A stretch of DNA of 64,000 nucleotides. Origin: Fremontodendron californicum. Its lineage: Eukaryota; Streptophyta; Magnoliopsida; Malvales; Malvaceae. The position numbers were made by a program, and so were the translations under genes. The notes under the pieces are model-generated. The model worked only from the letters and a program-made list of their open reading frames with translations. It made no database searches and was not told the DNA's origin. This document shows positions 46,525 to 58,905 of the stretch, piece after piece; position 1 is the stretch's first letter, and the number at the start of each line of letters is the position of its first letter. Location: the NCBI GenBank assembly GCA_030761205.1, contig JAULJL010000015.1, positions 15,133,501 to 15,197,500 of the forward strand, given 5' to 3'.

Positions 46525-47035
46525 GCATTTGCATCTTTTCATGAAGCGTTTGCATCATTATCGATCTTTGCATTTGCATCATGTAGAAGCATTCTGCACG
46601 TTGGCAAATCCTTGCATTTACATCATTTAGAAGCATTTGCATAATGCCAATCTTTGCATCTGCATCATTCCATGACGTAGTTGTGTTAACACCAATTTTC
46701 GCATTTGCATCATAAAGAAGCATTTGCACATTATTGACCTTTGCATCATTCTAAGAAGTAATTGCGTTATTCGAGAATCTTTTGTATTTGCATCATTTAG
46801 AAGCATCTGCATCTTATTCAACATCTGCATCTGCATCAATAAGCATTTGCATCAATCTAAGCCATTTGCATATACACCATGAAGCATTTGCATTTTATCC
46901 AACATCTGCATCTGCATCAAGAAACATTTGCATCAATTCAAAACATTTACATTTACATTTGCAATATGAAGTATGTGTATCCTATTAATCATTTGCACCA
47001 GCATCAAAAAGCATTAGCATCTTCTCAAAGTCTTC
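46525..47035 (+). repeat. GCATTTGCATC-rich degenerate repeats
   Basis: gcatttgcatcat, gaagcatttgcat and catctgcatc motifs recur about every 15-40 bp. The minus strand reads as Met/Gln-rich frames, which are composition artefacts. D has a short equivalent near 36440-36560. Confidence 0.85.
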
Positions 47036-47064
47036 AGGTTAATTTTCAACAATTCTTCAAATAC

Positions 47065-47735
47065 CATTTTTAAGACCTCCGGCCATCATTTTTAAAAGCC
47101 GCATATAACGCATTTTTTCCAAATGACAAGTAAGGCCTCCAGGCACCATTTTTAAAGACCTCCGGGCATCATTTTTTCCAAATGACAGGTAAAGCCTCCG
47201 GGCACCATTTTTAAGACCTCTGAGTATAATTTTTAAAGTCGCATACAGCGTATTTTTTTTCACGGATAAGGCCTCCGGGCACCATTTTTAAGACCTCCGG
47301 GCATCATTTTTAAAGTCGCATACAGCGCAATTTTCTTTTCACGGATAAGGCCTCCGGGCACCATTTTTAAGACCTCCGGGCATCATTTTTAAAGTTGCAT
47401 ACAATGCATTTTTGTTCACGGATAAGGCCTCCGGGCACCATTTTTAAGACATTCAGGCATCATTTTTAAAGTTGCATACAACTCATTTTTTTTCCTTCAC
47501 AGATAAGGCCTCCGAGCACCATTTTTAAGACCTCCGGACATCATTTTTAAAGTCTCATACAGGGCATTTTTTTTCACGGATAAAGCCTCCGGGCATCATT
47601 ATTAAGACCTCCGAACATCATTTTTAAAGTCGCATATAACACATTTTTTTCCTTCACGGATAAGGCCTCCGGGCACCATTTTTAAGACCTCCGGGCACTA
47701 TTTTTAAGACCTCCGGGCACAATTTTCATTTTGAA
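47065..47735 (+). repeat. GACCTCCGGGCA tandem array in C
   Basis: Paired motifs GCCTCCGGGCACC and GACCTCCGGGCATC, each followed by atttttaa, form higher-order units of about 80 bp that include gtcgcatacagcgcattttt and cacggataag. About eight higher-order units are present. This is the C counterpart of the D array at 35195-36350. Confidence 0.9.
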
Positions 47736-47957
47736 AATCGAACTTGTTTTCTTAAGACGGGTCGAGCCTTGATTAGTCAGGGAACTCAATTTAAGGACAA
47801 AATCTTCAGTTTACAGCATTTTCAAAACAAAAAAAAAAAAAAATTGAAAAAATGAAAAAAGAGAAAACCATTTTCCTTCTCTTCACATGTGATTTCACTA
47901 ACCGGACAAAATTAGTGTTTATTTATCTTTGCCTGATTCCTGATTCTCAGCAATAGC

Positions 47958-47971
47958 CAAAGAGGGGCAGC
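47958..47971 (+). other. Polypurine tract of element C
   Basis: CAAAGAGGGGCAGC directly precedes the right LTR start TGTAGACACC at 47972. It matches the D tract. Confidence 0.75.
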
Positions 47972-50900
47972 TGTAGACACCTAATTTTGTCTGGACCACT
48001 AAAACAGGTATGTTTTCTTCCTAAATTGATGTTTCAAAATGTAAAAATATTTTTTCATCCTGCAGGTGGTACTCTGAGACTTTAGTTTAAGAGGGCGAGC
48101 ATAAAAAGTCAAACTTGAAAAAAGTCAACCCAAAAAGTCAACTACTAAAAAAGTCAACCCACTTCCAAAATCAAGATTTGAAGTTCAATTGAAAAATGGC
48201 GAAATAATTTTGATAATCCGAGGTCTACATCGAAAGATATGGAGTTCAGAAGTTGGGTTATGGAGATTCAGTAGAAAGGAAACCCTAATCCGAAAAATTT
48301 GGGAAAAAGTGCTTAAACTATCGAATTGGTAAAAATTGAAAGTTCCAAATGAAAGATAAGTACTGACTACGGGTAATGGAGAAGCCACTTGAACAAAAAC
48401 TGAAAGAAAAGTCAATCCGGGATAAAACCGAGAATTAGGGTTTTTGGTGGATTCGGTGAAATTGGGAAGAATTACAGAAATGGCCCGACTCAGTAGGAAT
48501 AAAGCCCCTAATGGATGAGGAGTGATTAAAAAAGGATAGCCCAAGGCTCAGTTTGAAGAAAATCTAAAAATCAGACTTGTTTTGAGCAAAATCGGGTTTC
48601 GAAGGCAAAAGGACAAAATTGGAAAATTTGGGAAAAATAGCAAATGAACTCCAAAAATGCTGAAAGATTGCAAATCTCATTCTTAAATCATTTGGAAGAT
48701 ATTGGCGAAAGAAAATCTTGATTCGGAATTCGTTTGCAAAATGGCCAAATCCCGGGTCTCCTATGTAGTAATTCGAGGAGATAAATCCCGAAAAAATACC
48801 AAATGAACTCCAAAAATTCTGAAAATTTGAAAATCTCATTTATAAATTATTTGGAAGAGATTGGAGAAAGGAAATCTTGATTCGGAGTTCGTTTGCAAAA
48901 TGGCCAAATCCTTGGCCCCCTATGTAGTAATTCAAGTAGATAAATCCCGAAAAAATACCAAATGAGTTCCAAAAATTATGAGAACTTCTAGATATCACTT
49001 TTAAATTATTTGGAAGATATTGGTGAAGAAAAATCTTGATTTGGAGCTCGTTTAAAAAATGGTAAAATTTGGGGGCATAAAAGGGCAATTTTGGAAGAAA
49101 AAATCTAAATAAATAGCAAACGAACTCGGAAAATTTTGAAAACTTCCAGAATTCAATTTTTTATTATTTTGAAAGTATTGAAAAAATAAAATTTGAATTT
49201 GGAGTCCGTTTCCATTTATTTTCATATGGGGGGCAAAAAGGTCATTTTACCAAAGAAACCGAAAAGGGCTTTTCTTGCCATTGAAAAAAATCAAACTTGG
49301 GCTGGAAGAAGGAGGGCTGGCCGGCCAAGGCCCAAGGAGGGTAAGGAGAATTCTGATTTTTTTAATCAAGAGGTCAAAAATGAAGAGTTAGTTAGTGATT
49401 TTTAATCAAGCCTTTGCAAATAAGCCACATGGACCAATGCATGAAGAGGGAGAGTGTCAACATAATGGCTTAAGATTCTTGAATAGATGTAATTATGGAC
49501 AGCTGATGGCCTAATCTAAGGGTGATAATTTCATGTTTTAAACATCTTGGATCACTATCCCTTTGATGAAAATTGGTTGGAGGAAAAATGACAACATCCT
49601 AGCCTATGAGAGAGGGGGGTTCGGCCACTACATGGGGGAGAGGGATTATTTTCATTTTCAGCACTCATTTTTTCTATTCTCTCTTGCTTTTGGCTGATTT
49701 TCTCTCCATTGTCGCAAAGCAAAAAGAAAAGTTTAGAAAAGAAAAGAAAGTTTGAAGAGAAAAAGGTTGAAAGATAGCTTCTAGATGTTGCTTTTAGCAC
49801 CAACTCTTGCACTTTCTTTGATTTTCCATTCTTGATTTGCTGTTTTGATTATTATTTTGGTGACTTTCTTTTGATTTTTTTTTTTAAATAAATGTTTTTA
49901 ATGTTCTTCTATAGGTTCTTTCTTCATCTTTTCTTATAAAAACTCTTGAAATATTTTTTTTTCTCCTTGGTTCTTTGACATGGCCGAATGGCCCATCATT
50001 TTTTTCTATTTTAGTTGTTGTTTGCTTTGATTTTTCATGTTATTTTTGATATTAAATAAGTCTTGATGCTTTCAATTTTCTTCTACTACATATACTTGAA
50101 GCTTGTTTTAATTTGGTTGCTTGTTTATTTCCATTTATGAGTCTATTATCATGTTCTTGCATTTTTGATTTTTTGTTTTCAAAATGTTTAAATTTGTTTA
50201 TGTTTTATATTTTGAAATCCATGTGTTTGTGAAAATGCTTGTTAGTTTTCATACCTCTACTTTATATTTGCATGATTTGAGTGTTATGTTTTAGTTAAGT
50301 ATGTTAGTATATCAAGTGTTTGTGAAAATTTCATGCTTACTTGGAACTTGAGGCCATTCGGCCACCTCATTTATTTTGCTTTGTGTGTGCATTTTTGTTA
50401 TGTTAGTTGATAGGTTTGCATTCTCATGACATTTGATTGAGTATTTGGTTTAAGCATCCCTTGTGTTTGTGTTATTGCCATGCATATTTTAGATGTTAGG
50501 ATTGGTTTGTTTTGCCATGCATATATTAGACCTAGGTTGCATTAAATGTCATGCAAGTTCATTTAGGTCTAGGTCATTTTATTGATGCCATGCATTTTTC
50601 ATGACATTTAGGTTTAAACTCATGCATTTCATGCATCATATTTGCTGCATTTTTCATGCATTTCATGTCCATGCCACTTGACTTATGACTTAAGCCAATT
50701 AATGGTTCAAAGTCATGCTCTCTTGAGCATACTTGTGAAAAATTAAAGAGTTGTCAAATTGATTATTCTACCTTTGTGATTTTTTTTACTTAGCTAATTT
50801 TTGTCTAACTTTTCAAAAGTGCTAGCTACTATTTGTGAGTCATTTAGAGAGTCTTAAATATTTTTACTTTGATGTTTAAATGATTTTATCAAAGGCAAAA

Positions 50901-52659
50901 TTGTATTTTGGCAAAACAATTTTTTCACCCATACTCGTACTTTCTCGATTTTTTTGGACGGTCATCTTTAATCAGAAAATTAAGCCAATTTTTTCCCATG
51001 CAGTTTTACATGTCCTGAGTCTCCAATATTTTTTTTAGATTTTTTAGAATTTTTAAAAATAGGGTAAAAAATCATGGTTTAAAACTGGACAGTGGAGTCA
51101 GAATTGAATTTGAAGGAAAATCATTTTTCTGTTTTGGTTAAGTTACTTAGAGGGGGCTGATTAGGAAGTTTAGCTACTGACTTAGGGTAGTTTCTAAGCC
51201 TTTTTAAACTCTAAAAATGATTTTTTAAGTCTCGGGTTAAGGGTGGTCAAGTCCGGATTTTTAAACTTAGGAAATTAGAGCCATTTAAAAAAGGGTTTAG
51301 CCAAGTTTTTATTTTTAATCTAAGCTTTTCAAAAAAAATTTCAAACAATCACAAAGTATTTTGGTTTTAGAATATTAATTTGATATATTTTCCTAAGGTA
51401 GCCGGATATCTTTTTAGATATGCGGATTTCCTTAATTAAAGGAAAAAAAATACATTTTCATGCATTGCATTTTCCATATTCATGGATTTTATATAATATG
51501 TGATTTTTGCTATGATAATTCCTATGGTATTGTTATTATTTTGATTTATATTTTTTGATGTTATATTGTTTATTATATGGTTTTGAATATTTCATGATAT
51601 CCTATGCTTTTTATTTAGTTATTTTTTGTCATCTTATTTAGCATATACTATGTTCATGCATTATTATTTTCATTTTTATTTTCATGCATATTATATGATA
51701 GCATTATTTTATATGCCATGTCATTTCAATTATATGCCATATCATTCATATTTGCCATGTCATTTAAATTATTTCATTTCATATAGAATATATATGTTAC
51801 CTAGGTCATTTCATTTCATTTAGAATATATCATATAACTTAAGATATTTCATTTCATTTAGAATATGCTAAGACATTTAAATTATGTCATACCATTTAGG
51901 TTGCATTATATTATTTAGATTTTGCTATGTCATTTATTTATGTCATGTATATTCATATTCATTTTTTTTTTTAAATGTTTTCAAAAAGGTAATGATTTTC
52001 AATAAAATAAAGATATTCCCGAGTTAAAATATTTCATGAGTTCTCTGTCGGGTTTGCTGGGGAAAATATCATCAATTATCATTAATAACGGAATATTTTC
52101 TTTAAAATGAGAATGATTCGGAAAGTTTTTCAAACTAATAAATTTTTTTATATTTTGCCACGTTTGTTGGGGAATATAGGAAAATTTTGAATTTATAAAT
52201 TCAATATCATTTTCAATTAAAAATGGAATTATTTTTCTTTAAATTGGGAATTAACTTGAAATACTAAATTTAAAACCGATTTTTTTACGGAGACTTGAGA
52301 TAACACATGATTAATAAGGTACCGTTTTATACGGGCGTTGTGGGGGTGCTAATCCTTCCACACACGTAACCGATTCCCGAACCCGTTTCTTTGATTTCTC
52401 TGGTTTAAAACGCAAACTTGAAATTGGTTTTTAAAATGTTTTAATTAATTTTAAAATATTTTATAAAACCGATTTTAATAGGTGGCCGATCACGCCTAGC
52501 TAAAAAGGATTGGTGGCGACTCCATGTTTTTTTAAGGTCATTTTCAAAACCTTCATTTTTCAAGAGGAATTAGTCGACTTTTTTTCGATTTTTTTTGATG
52601 TCACGTTTAACGAATATTAAAGTCTTGCGATAAGACTTGTTATTTTTTAGGTTGCGACA
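47972..52659 (+). repeat. Right (3') LTR of element C
   Basis: 4688 bp, co-linear with 23428-28120 throughout, including the W-boxes, the four 158-bp units and the shared terminus, with scattered substitutions and small indels. Ends GGTTGCGACA followed by GGGGG. Confidence 0.9.
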
Positions 52660-52664
52660 GGGGG
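52660..52664. repeat. Target-site duplication of element C, right
   Basis: GGGGG follows the LTR end and matches 23423-23427. Confidence 0.8.
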
Positions 52665-53475
52665 TATTGTGTGGATATGTGGTGTCGGGGGATTAGATTG
52701 TTTGTTAATCAGGGATATTATCGTTAAGTATTAGTAGTTTGTGGAATATCTTTTTTTATAAAAAATAAGATAAAAAAAAATTAGAGTTGGGACTTGTGTG
52801 TTGGTTGTGGGGAGGGTGAAGAGATAGTCTCGGAGGATAAGAAGTGGGGTGGGTTTGCTATGTGTGTTTCTTAGATAGTGGCCTGTTCATGGTTTCGAGG
52901 AGAGGGTGGGTTTAAATGTCGGGGTTAGCAGTGGTTAGAAGAAAAGCTTTCAAAGGGTGATTACCTTGGTAGTGTGGTTTGATATTTTCAGGAATTAGAC
53001 TTGCCCTTTAGGAAGGGAAAGGTATAGGGTGTGTGGGAGGTAGGGGTTGGTGAGTGTGTAGTGAAGTATTGTGAATCTTATCATGGAATATTAGAGGGTT
53101 GTCTAGTGGTCTAAAGGAAAAAACTGTGAAATGATTGGTAGATAGCCATAATGTGGGGATGATTCTTTTACAAGAAACTAAATTGAGCGAATGTGACAGT
53201 TGGAGTATTCAAAGGCTTTGGTTGGATAATAATTTCGAATGGGAATGGTGTCCTACTGAAGGAAGAACTGGAGGGCTGCTCATGATCTGGGATACTAAGG
53301 TATTTAAAAAAGTAGTCATTATGGCTAAGGAGAGATTCAAGATGATGAAAGGACAATGGTTAGCTGATGAATTTGGCTGTATTGTAGTAAATGTTTATGC
53401 ACCTTGTAGATGTGAGGAGAAGAGTAAGTTATGAGAAGATCTATTTCTGCTTAAGGAAAAGTGTAATGGGAAGAT
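52665..53475 (+). pseudogene. LINE, 3' continuation with endonuclease start
   Basis: From 53075 one frame reads ILSWNIRGL, then after one in-frame TGA MILLQETKLSECDSW, GRTGGLLMIWD and CIVVNVYAP. These are the first motifs (SWN, QETK, NVYAP) of the APE-type endonuclease of plant L1 LINEs, which nicks target DNA. The later GDFN and SDH motifs and the reverse transcriptase are not recognisable. The 52665-53074 part is the ORF1/ORF2 junction, rich in stops. Confidence 0.75.
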
Positions 53476-54084
53476 CTATTTCAGTTTGAATTTTGTAGGG
53501 ATGTAGTTAGTGTGTATTGGGTTGGTGTATTATGCTCAGATGGTTCCTTGTAATCCTGGAAGAGAAAGTAATGAAGAGATTTGATGAGGGACAATGTCTA
53601 TGCAGCTGGTTTTGAGGACAGTTTGCATATTCTTTTGTCATATAAATATGATTGGAGAGTTGGAGTGTATGGGGGATATTCTCAAATGGTGGGGTATGAT
53701 GTGGGTTCTAACCAAATCGTTTGTTATTATTGGGGTGGGGTATACTTTTCTGGCATAATTATAAGAAGATGGATGGAGGTATGTGTGGTAACAAGGTGGA
53801 CTATTTGGCTTACCATGAATGAATCTAGTTTTAATGGAAGAAGATGGGATGGAGATTTTGGCTATAAGGTGGACATGTTGGCTTTGTTGTTAGGAGTTGA
53901 GAATGCATGCTATTTGGTGGGCTTTCAAGTGTTGCTTCAACGCTCTGTTTTGATACATTGTTTTCTTTTGATGTTTCTAGTCTTGGAGGCAGCTTATGTG
54001 TTTTTTCATGCTTGGAACTATGAACCAGTGTACTGTTTTGGTCGTTTGGCCATCTTTAATGGAATCGGTATATTGATTGAGCAA

Positions 54085-54125
<41 letters not shown>

Positions 54126-54250
54126 TGTAATAGTTTGGAGGATCATGGCTTAAGCAAGCATCATGTTATGGAATATGAATGCAAGCAAGCTAGCCTTAAG
54201 AGGAAAAATGAGTTGACATGGATTCAAGGAAAGATTTGAAATGAATGAGA
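53476..54250. other. Unassigned stretch, possibly decayed LINE, with (AT)n
   Basis: An open frame at 53581-54153 has no similarity I can recognise and ends in Tyr-Ile repeats from an (AT)n tract at 54087-54125. It may be a very degraded continuation of the LINE. I do not call a gene. Confidence 0.4.
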
Positions 54251-55290
54251 CTAGTTTTGTTTTATCAATAATATTAACGGTTCGAATAATTGATATTCGT
54301 AAGCATTGGTTAAATTTTATTTAATTATTATTTTTTTTAAAATTATATTTAATATATTATTTTTATTGAATTTAAAAAAAAATTATTAATTATGTTTTTT
54401 AAAATCTCATGACGTAATATTTCATAAAATTATTATAAAAATATAATTGTTTTTGAGGAAAAACATGATATGACTGATCAACATTACATGAAAGATTGAT
54501 GTTCCTCCATTATGGAATTATTTAAGCAATAATGTTTGTTTGTTACTTTGAGCATGCAATTGGAGGAGATTTTGCTGCAAAACCCAATTGGATCAAATGA
54601 TTTTTGTTTTATGTATAAAGAAAATTTGTTGGAAGGCATCTTAGGTTACAAAGCATATGCATGCACAAGTAAAATTTCTTCTATATATGACAAATATAAG
54701 AATTCTATTTTCTTTCTTTCTTTTTTTTCTCAAAAGTCAAAACACATGTTTTCCGATAATCACAACAGACAGGAAATTTATGTTAAAATTTGAGTTTTAT
54801 TAATTTATCTGATTTTCAGCTTTAATTTTCATATCAAACATTTTTAGTTATTAGAAGTTTCACCAACTCTACTTTAAAGATTAAATAGAAAGAAAAAAAA
54901 AACCGCTTCGCAGGGGTATTTTAAATTATTTTTTAATTTTTTATTAATTAATCATAATAAAATTATTTAAAATTATATTTTATTAAATAATGATTTTTTA
55001 TTTAATTTTTTATTTCTAATTGTAATAATTTTAATATAATTATATTTTGTTAATTATAAAAATTAAATTTATAATAATTGTTTATTTATAAATTACGTAA
55101 TATAATTGCATTTTCAAATGTTATTTATATATGTATTTAAAAATATTTAGACTTTATTGTGTATTGCATATTTTTATTTATAGGACGTAAAAAATAATAA
55201 ATAATAAAATAAAATTGTGGTTTCTATTTTATTCTCTCATAGGATCAATTTTCTCACATAAGTTAGCAACAAATTTTTTTTTTTACCTTT
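54251..55290. other. AT-rich intergenic DNA
   Basis: A/T homopolymers and tattta-type runs. No frame beyond 85 codons, no recognisable repeat family. Confidence 0.6.
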
Positions 55291-55294
55291 TTCC

Positions 55295-56385
55295 CAAGCA
55301 GGTCGAGTACGGATCCTAAATCAATCTGCGACTCAATGTACGGACCTATGTCTTTAAATACATCATTTAAAATTATAATTATAATATTTTTAATAAAATA
55401 ATTTTTTAACTTTTTCCCCGAGGATACGGATCCTAAACCGACCCGTTAGTCAACGTGCGGACCAACCCTTTTAATACATCATTTGAAATTAAAATTAAAA
55501 TAATTAATAAAATATTTTTTTAACTTTTTGCTTTAGCCGATCGGATACGAATCCTAAATCGATCCGCGAGTCAACGTGCAGACTAACTCTTTTAAATACA
55601 TTATTTAAAAATAAAAAACTAATTAATAAAATAAATTTTATTTTTAACTTTTTTTTCCGTGCGGATCGGGTACAGATCTTAAATCGACTCGCGAGTCAAT
55701 GTGCTGATCAACCCCCTTAAATATATCATTTAAAAATAAAATAAAAAACTCAAAATAATTAATAAAATTTAATAAAAAAAAATTCAAGTGGGTCGATTAC
55801 GGATCCTAAATTGACCTGTGAGTGAACGTATATGTCAACTCTTTAAATACACCATTTAAAATTAAAACAAAAGTAATTAATAAAATAAATTTACTTTTTT
55901 AACTTTTTCTCTCTAACGTGCGAGTCAACGTGCAGAGTGCAGATCAACTTCTTTAAATACATCATTTAAAAATAAAATAAAAATTAAAAAAACAAAAAAT
56001 AATTAATAATTAATAAAATAATTTTCTTTATTATTTTTTCCTAACGGGTCAAGTACGGATCCTAAATCGATCCGCGAGTCAACGTGCGGACCAACCTCTT
56101 TAAATACATTATTTAAAAATAAATTAATCAAATGATTTTTTTTTTACTTTTTACTATGCGGGTCGGGTATGGATCCTAAATCGACCCACGAGTCAACGTA
56201 CGGACCAACCCCTTTAAATACATCATTTAAAAATAAAATAAAAAACTAAAATAAAGATAATTAATAAAATTATTTTTTTCCAAACGGATCGGATACGAAT
56301 TTTAAATTGACCTATGAGTTATCGTGCAGATCAACCCTTTAAATACATTATTTAAAAATAAAAAATAAAAAACTTAAAAAATTAT
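55295..56385 (+). repeat. Nine-copy degenerate tandem array, ~110-130 bp period
   Basis: Each copy has a GC-richer core (gggtcgggtacggatcctaa followed by atcgacccgcgagtcaacgt and gcggaccaacc) and an A/T linker (ctttaaatacatcatttaaa). Cores start near 55300, 55420, 55535, 55658, 55787, 55910 (partly deleted), 56045, 56157 and 56283. Copies differ mostly by C/T and G/A changes at CpG-like positions. The core resembles the GC module of the D LTR. Confidence 0.85.
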
Positions 56386-57334
56386 ATTATATAGTAGGAC
56401 AAAAATATCTCTTAAACATTTAAAAAATACCTCTTGAGTCTTAGAACTCAAAAATAATTATTAGTAAATATCCAACTAAAAAAGATAACAAATTAAAATT
56501 TAAAACGCTATTTTAAATAAATAAAAAAACAACAACAAAAATATTTTTATAATTAACATCAATCATCAATATCAGAATATTAAATTTGTCAGCAAGTGAG
56601 GACAACTTTAATTGATTGCTAAGTTAAAGACAACTCAAAATTGAGTTGACTTATTGCTTGCCACGTGTGGAAAATTTTTTTTTAGAAATAATAAATAAAA
56701 AAAAAAAGAGAAGGGAAGGGAAGGAAAAAAAAAATAATAATAATTATTTGAATTTTTAAAAACATATATATATATATTTAAATTGTAAGTGATATTTTTA
56801 AAAAAAATTCTTGTTAACTTTGATTATGTAAGTAAACAAAATAATAATTTTATTAAAAAATAAAGAATAAATAAAAAATCATATCAACAATAATATAATT
56901 AATATGAATAAAAAATAAAAATATTCAATTAATATTAATTATTAGTATATGAATATTATGAACATTATTTTAAATCCTATATGTGTTATGTATAATGTTA
57001 CAAATATATATTTTTTGATATATTACAATGTTACAAATATAATATACTTACATATAATCATTTAAAAAAAAAATATGAACAGAGTATGATGTAAATGAAT
57101 AATTTAACATAAACATTAATATGTTTTTTTGAGAACAAGAATATCAATATACACACATTAGTTTTTAATAAAATTTAAATATTTTTAAAAATAAAATATA
57201 TCAATTATGCCTACAAGTATGTGCATGATATTAATTATATAATTTACGAATAATCACTTTCAATATATTTGATTTTTAATTTTAATTTATAACTAGAACT
57301 ATTATTATTAATAAAATTATTGTTATTAATGAAA
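56386..57334. other. AT-rich intergenic DNA
   Basis: Long A/T runs and tatata tracts (for example 56765-56778). No coding frame or known repeat is seen. Confidence 0.6.
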
Positions 57335-58890
57335 TGATGCACTCAAAAGAGTATATCTTATTCAGTCCTTGCACTAAAAATATCAATTATAAAATATAGC
57401 AATAAGCAAGGGTCAAGTCCACAGGGATTGGTGTTTAGCTTAAGAATTATTAATTTATACTTAAATTCAAATAAAAAATAAATAAAAGGGGAGGTCTTTA
57501 AAATTAGTTTAAACTAAAGCAAACAATCAAAAGAAGAAAGCGAGTAAATAAAGAGTAATCAAATATGCGAAAAGTATGGTAAGATTTCATTCTCCACCAC
57601 TAGACATCATTGAGAATCAATAATCAGATCTATCAACATTAATTAACTATCAAAATTATCAACCGTAGATAATAACAACCTCTGTTACCCAAATCTTTCC
57701 TTAGTTCGTCGTTAAATAGAACAAGCTCTCTATTTAATCTCTAACCGCTAGACATCTTAGAATAAGCTCTCTAGATTTAATGTAATGGCAGCTTTATGAT
57801 GAGAAAGATAGATTCATCTAGGCAACAAACACATAAGCTCGGATTGTTAACCTATGTTATGTTCCACTTTGCAATTAGCGAAAACTTGACCATAATCATT
57901 AATCACAAATTGTCACTTACGAATAGGAAATCAAGACAATTACACAGATCAAGTCTCCTAAACTAGCAATAGATAATTATCAAGATCTATCTAGTTCGCG
58001 ACCTAAACAAATCAAGACAATATCATGAATAATTTTTATGGAAGAACATAATCAACTTTGATAGAAAACTAATGATAGATAAATTTGAAAATCAATTACA
58101 CAACTTGTCTAGAGCTTTGAAATCGCCCTTAACCAAATAAAAGTTTAGCCTTGCATAGGCATTGTCAACATAAACATGAATATTCAAAAGAAACTAATAA
58201 GAAAAATAAAATAAAACTTGAGATATTAAAGAAGAAGAAGAAGATTGATAAATAATCAAAAGCATGTCATAGTTGGTGGCTCAAAAAAATGGTATTTATA
58301 GAGCTTTAAAGTTTTGGAAACCCTTTCTTGCTGATCAAGGAAGCTAGGAGTCAAAGGAGTGCAAAATAGGCAACCTTTGTGATTTTTGCGATTTTTTCAC
58401 TGATTGGGGACAGAATGGTTGGCGCTGCGGCACCGAGTACACTGACTTGGCATGTTTTGCCGCTGACTTAGCTTTTGTGGCTGATGCACTGTCTCGCACT
58501 TCATCGGCTGATTTGGATGACCATTTCTTGTCCGATTTGGACGTGTAAACTATCGTTGGAAAGGTATTCAAGTCAGCTTCAAAAGTAAAGAAGAAGTTTA
58601 TTCAAATAATGATTTTAACATAACAATTTCTTAGCAACAAGCTCCGGAGGTCAGATCTGCCTGATTACTTAGCACTAAGAATTTGATTATTTTTTACTTC
58701 CAAGTCTTCTTCCATCTTATGATTGTGACTTTATAAGCTCTTTATCATCATATTTGACAGGTTTTGACTTCATCTCATCCAATATACCTATAATTCACAA
58801 AAATATAATAAAATGTCAAGGAACTTAAGAATTAAAGCACAAAGTATAAGAAAATAATACATGAAAATGTATGAAATTAAGCACTTATCA
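57335..58890 (-). repeat. LTR of a minus-strand LTR element
   Basis: On minus it begins TGATAAGTGCTTAATTTCAT and ends GAGTGCATCA, about 1556 bp, directly preceded by a polypurine tract. The block aatccctgtggac (plus 57413-57425 inverted) and the TGATAAGTGC start are ones I remember from common dicot LTR elements. Internal bases hold no gene. The matching 5' LTR is not in the window. Confidence 0.6.
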
Positions 58891-58905
58891 AATTCCCCCA
58901 CACTT
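58891..58905 (-). other. Polypurine tract of the minus-strand LTR element
   Basis: Minus-strand AAGTGTGGGGGAATT abuts the LTR start. It fixes the orientation and the boundary at 58890. Confidence 0.65.

Larger units (their letters stand above)
23428..52659 (+). mobile_element. Element C: 18-kb gag-only LTR element (29.2 kb with nested element D)
   Basis: Two LTRs of 4693 and 4688 bp lie in direct orientation, bounded by GGGGG. Internal order: primer site 28124, conserved leader, ATG-rich minisatellite, broken gag-like ORF (29709-30714), a second minisatellite interrupted by D, gag (42662-44070), non-coding tail, GCAT-rich repeats, CCGGGCA array, polypurine tract. No pol domain is present in any frame supplied or seen. 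Length without D is about 18.2 kb. The LTRs look well over 90 percent identical by eye, so the insertion is fairly recent, yet gag is already frameshifted. It landed in a LINE. Confidence 0.9.

Noticed and set aside
46307..46839. Met/Gln-rich minus-strand frames
   Set aside because: Produced by GCAT/TGCAT repeats of element C. Both overlapping frames are equally odd in composition.
53581..54153. 190-codon frame as a membrane-protein gene
   Set aside because: No recognisable domain, Trp/Tyr-rich by composition, and the end is encoded by an (AT)n microsatellite.
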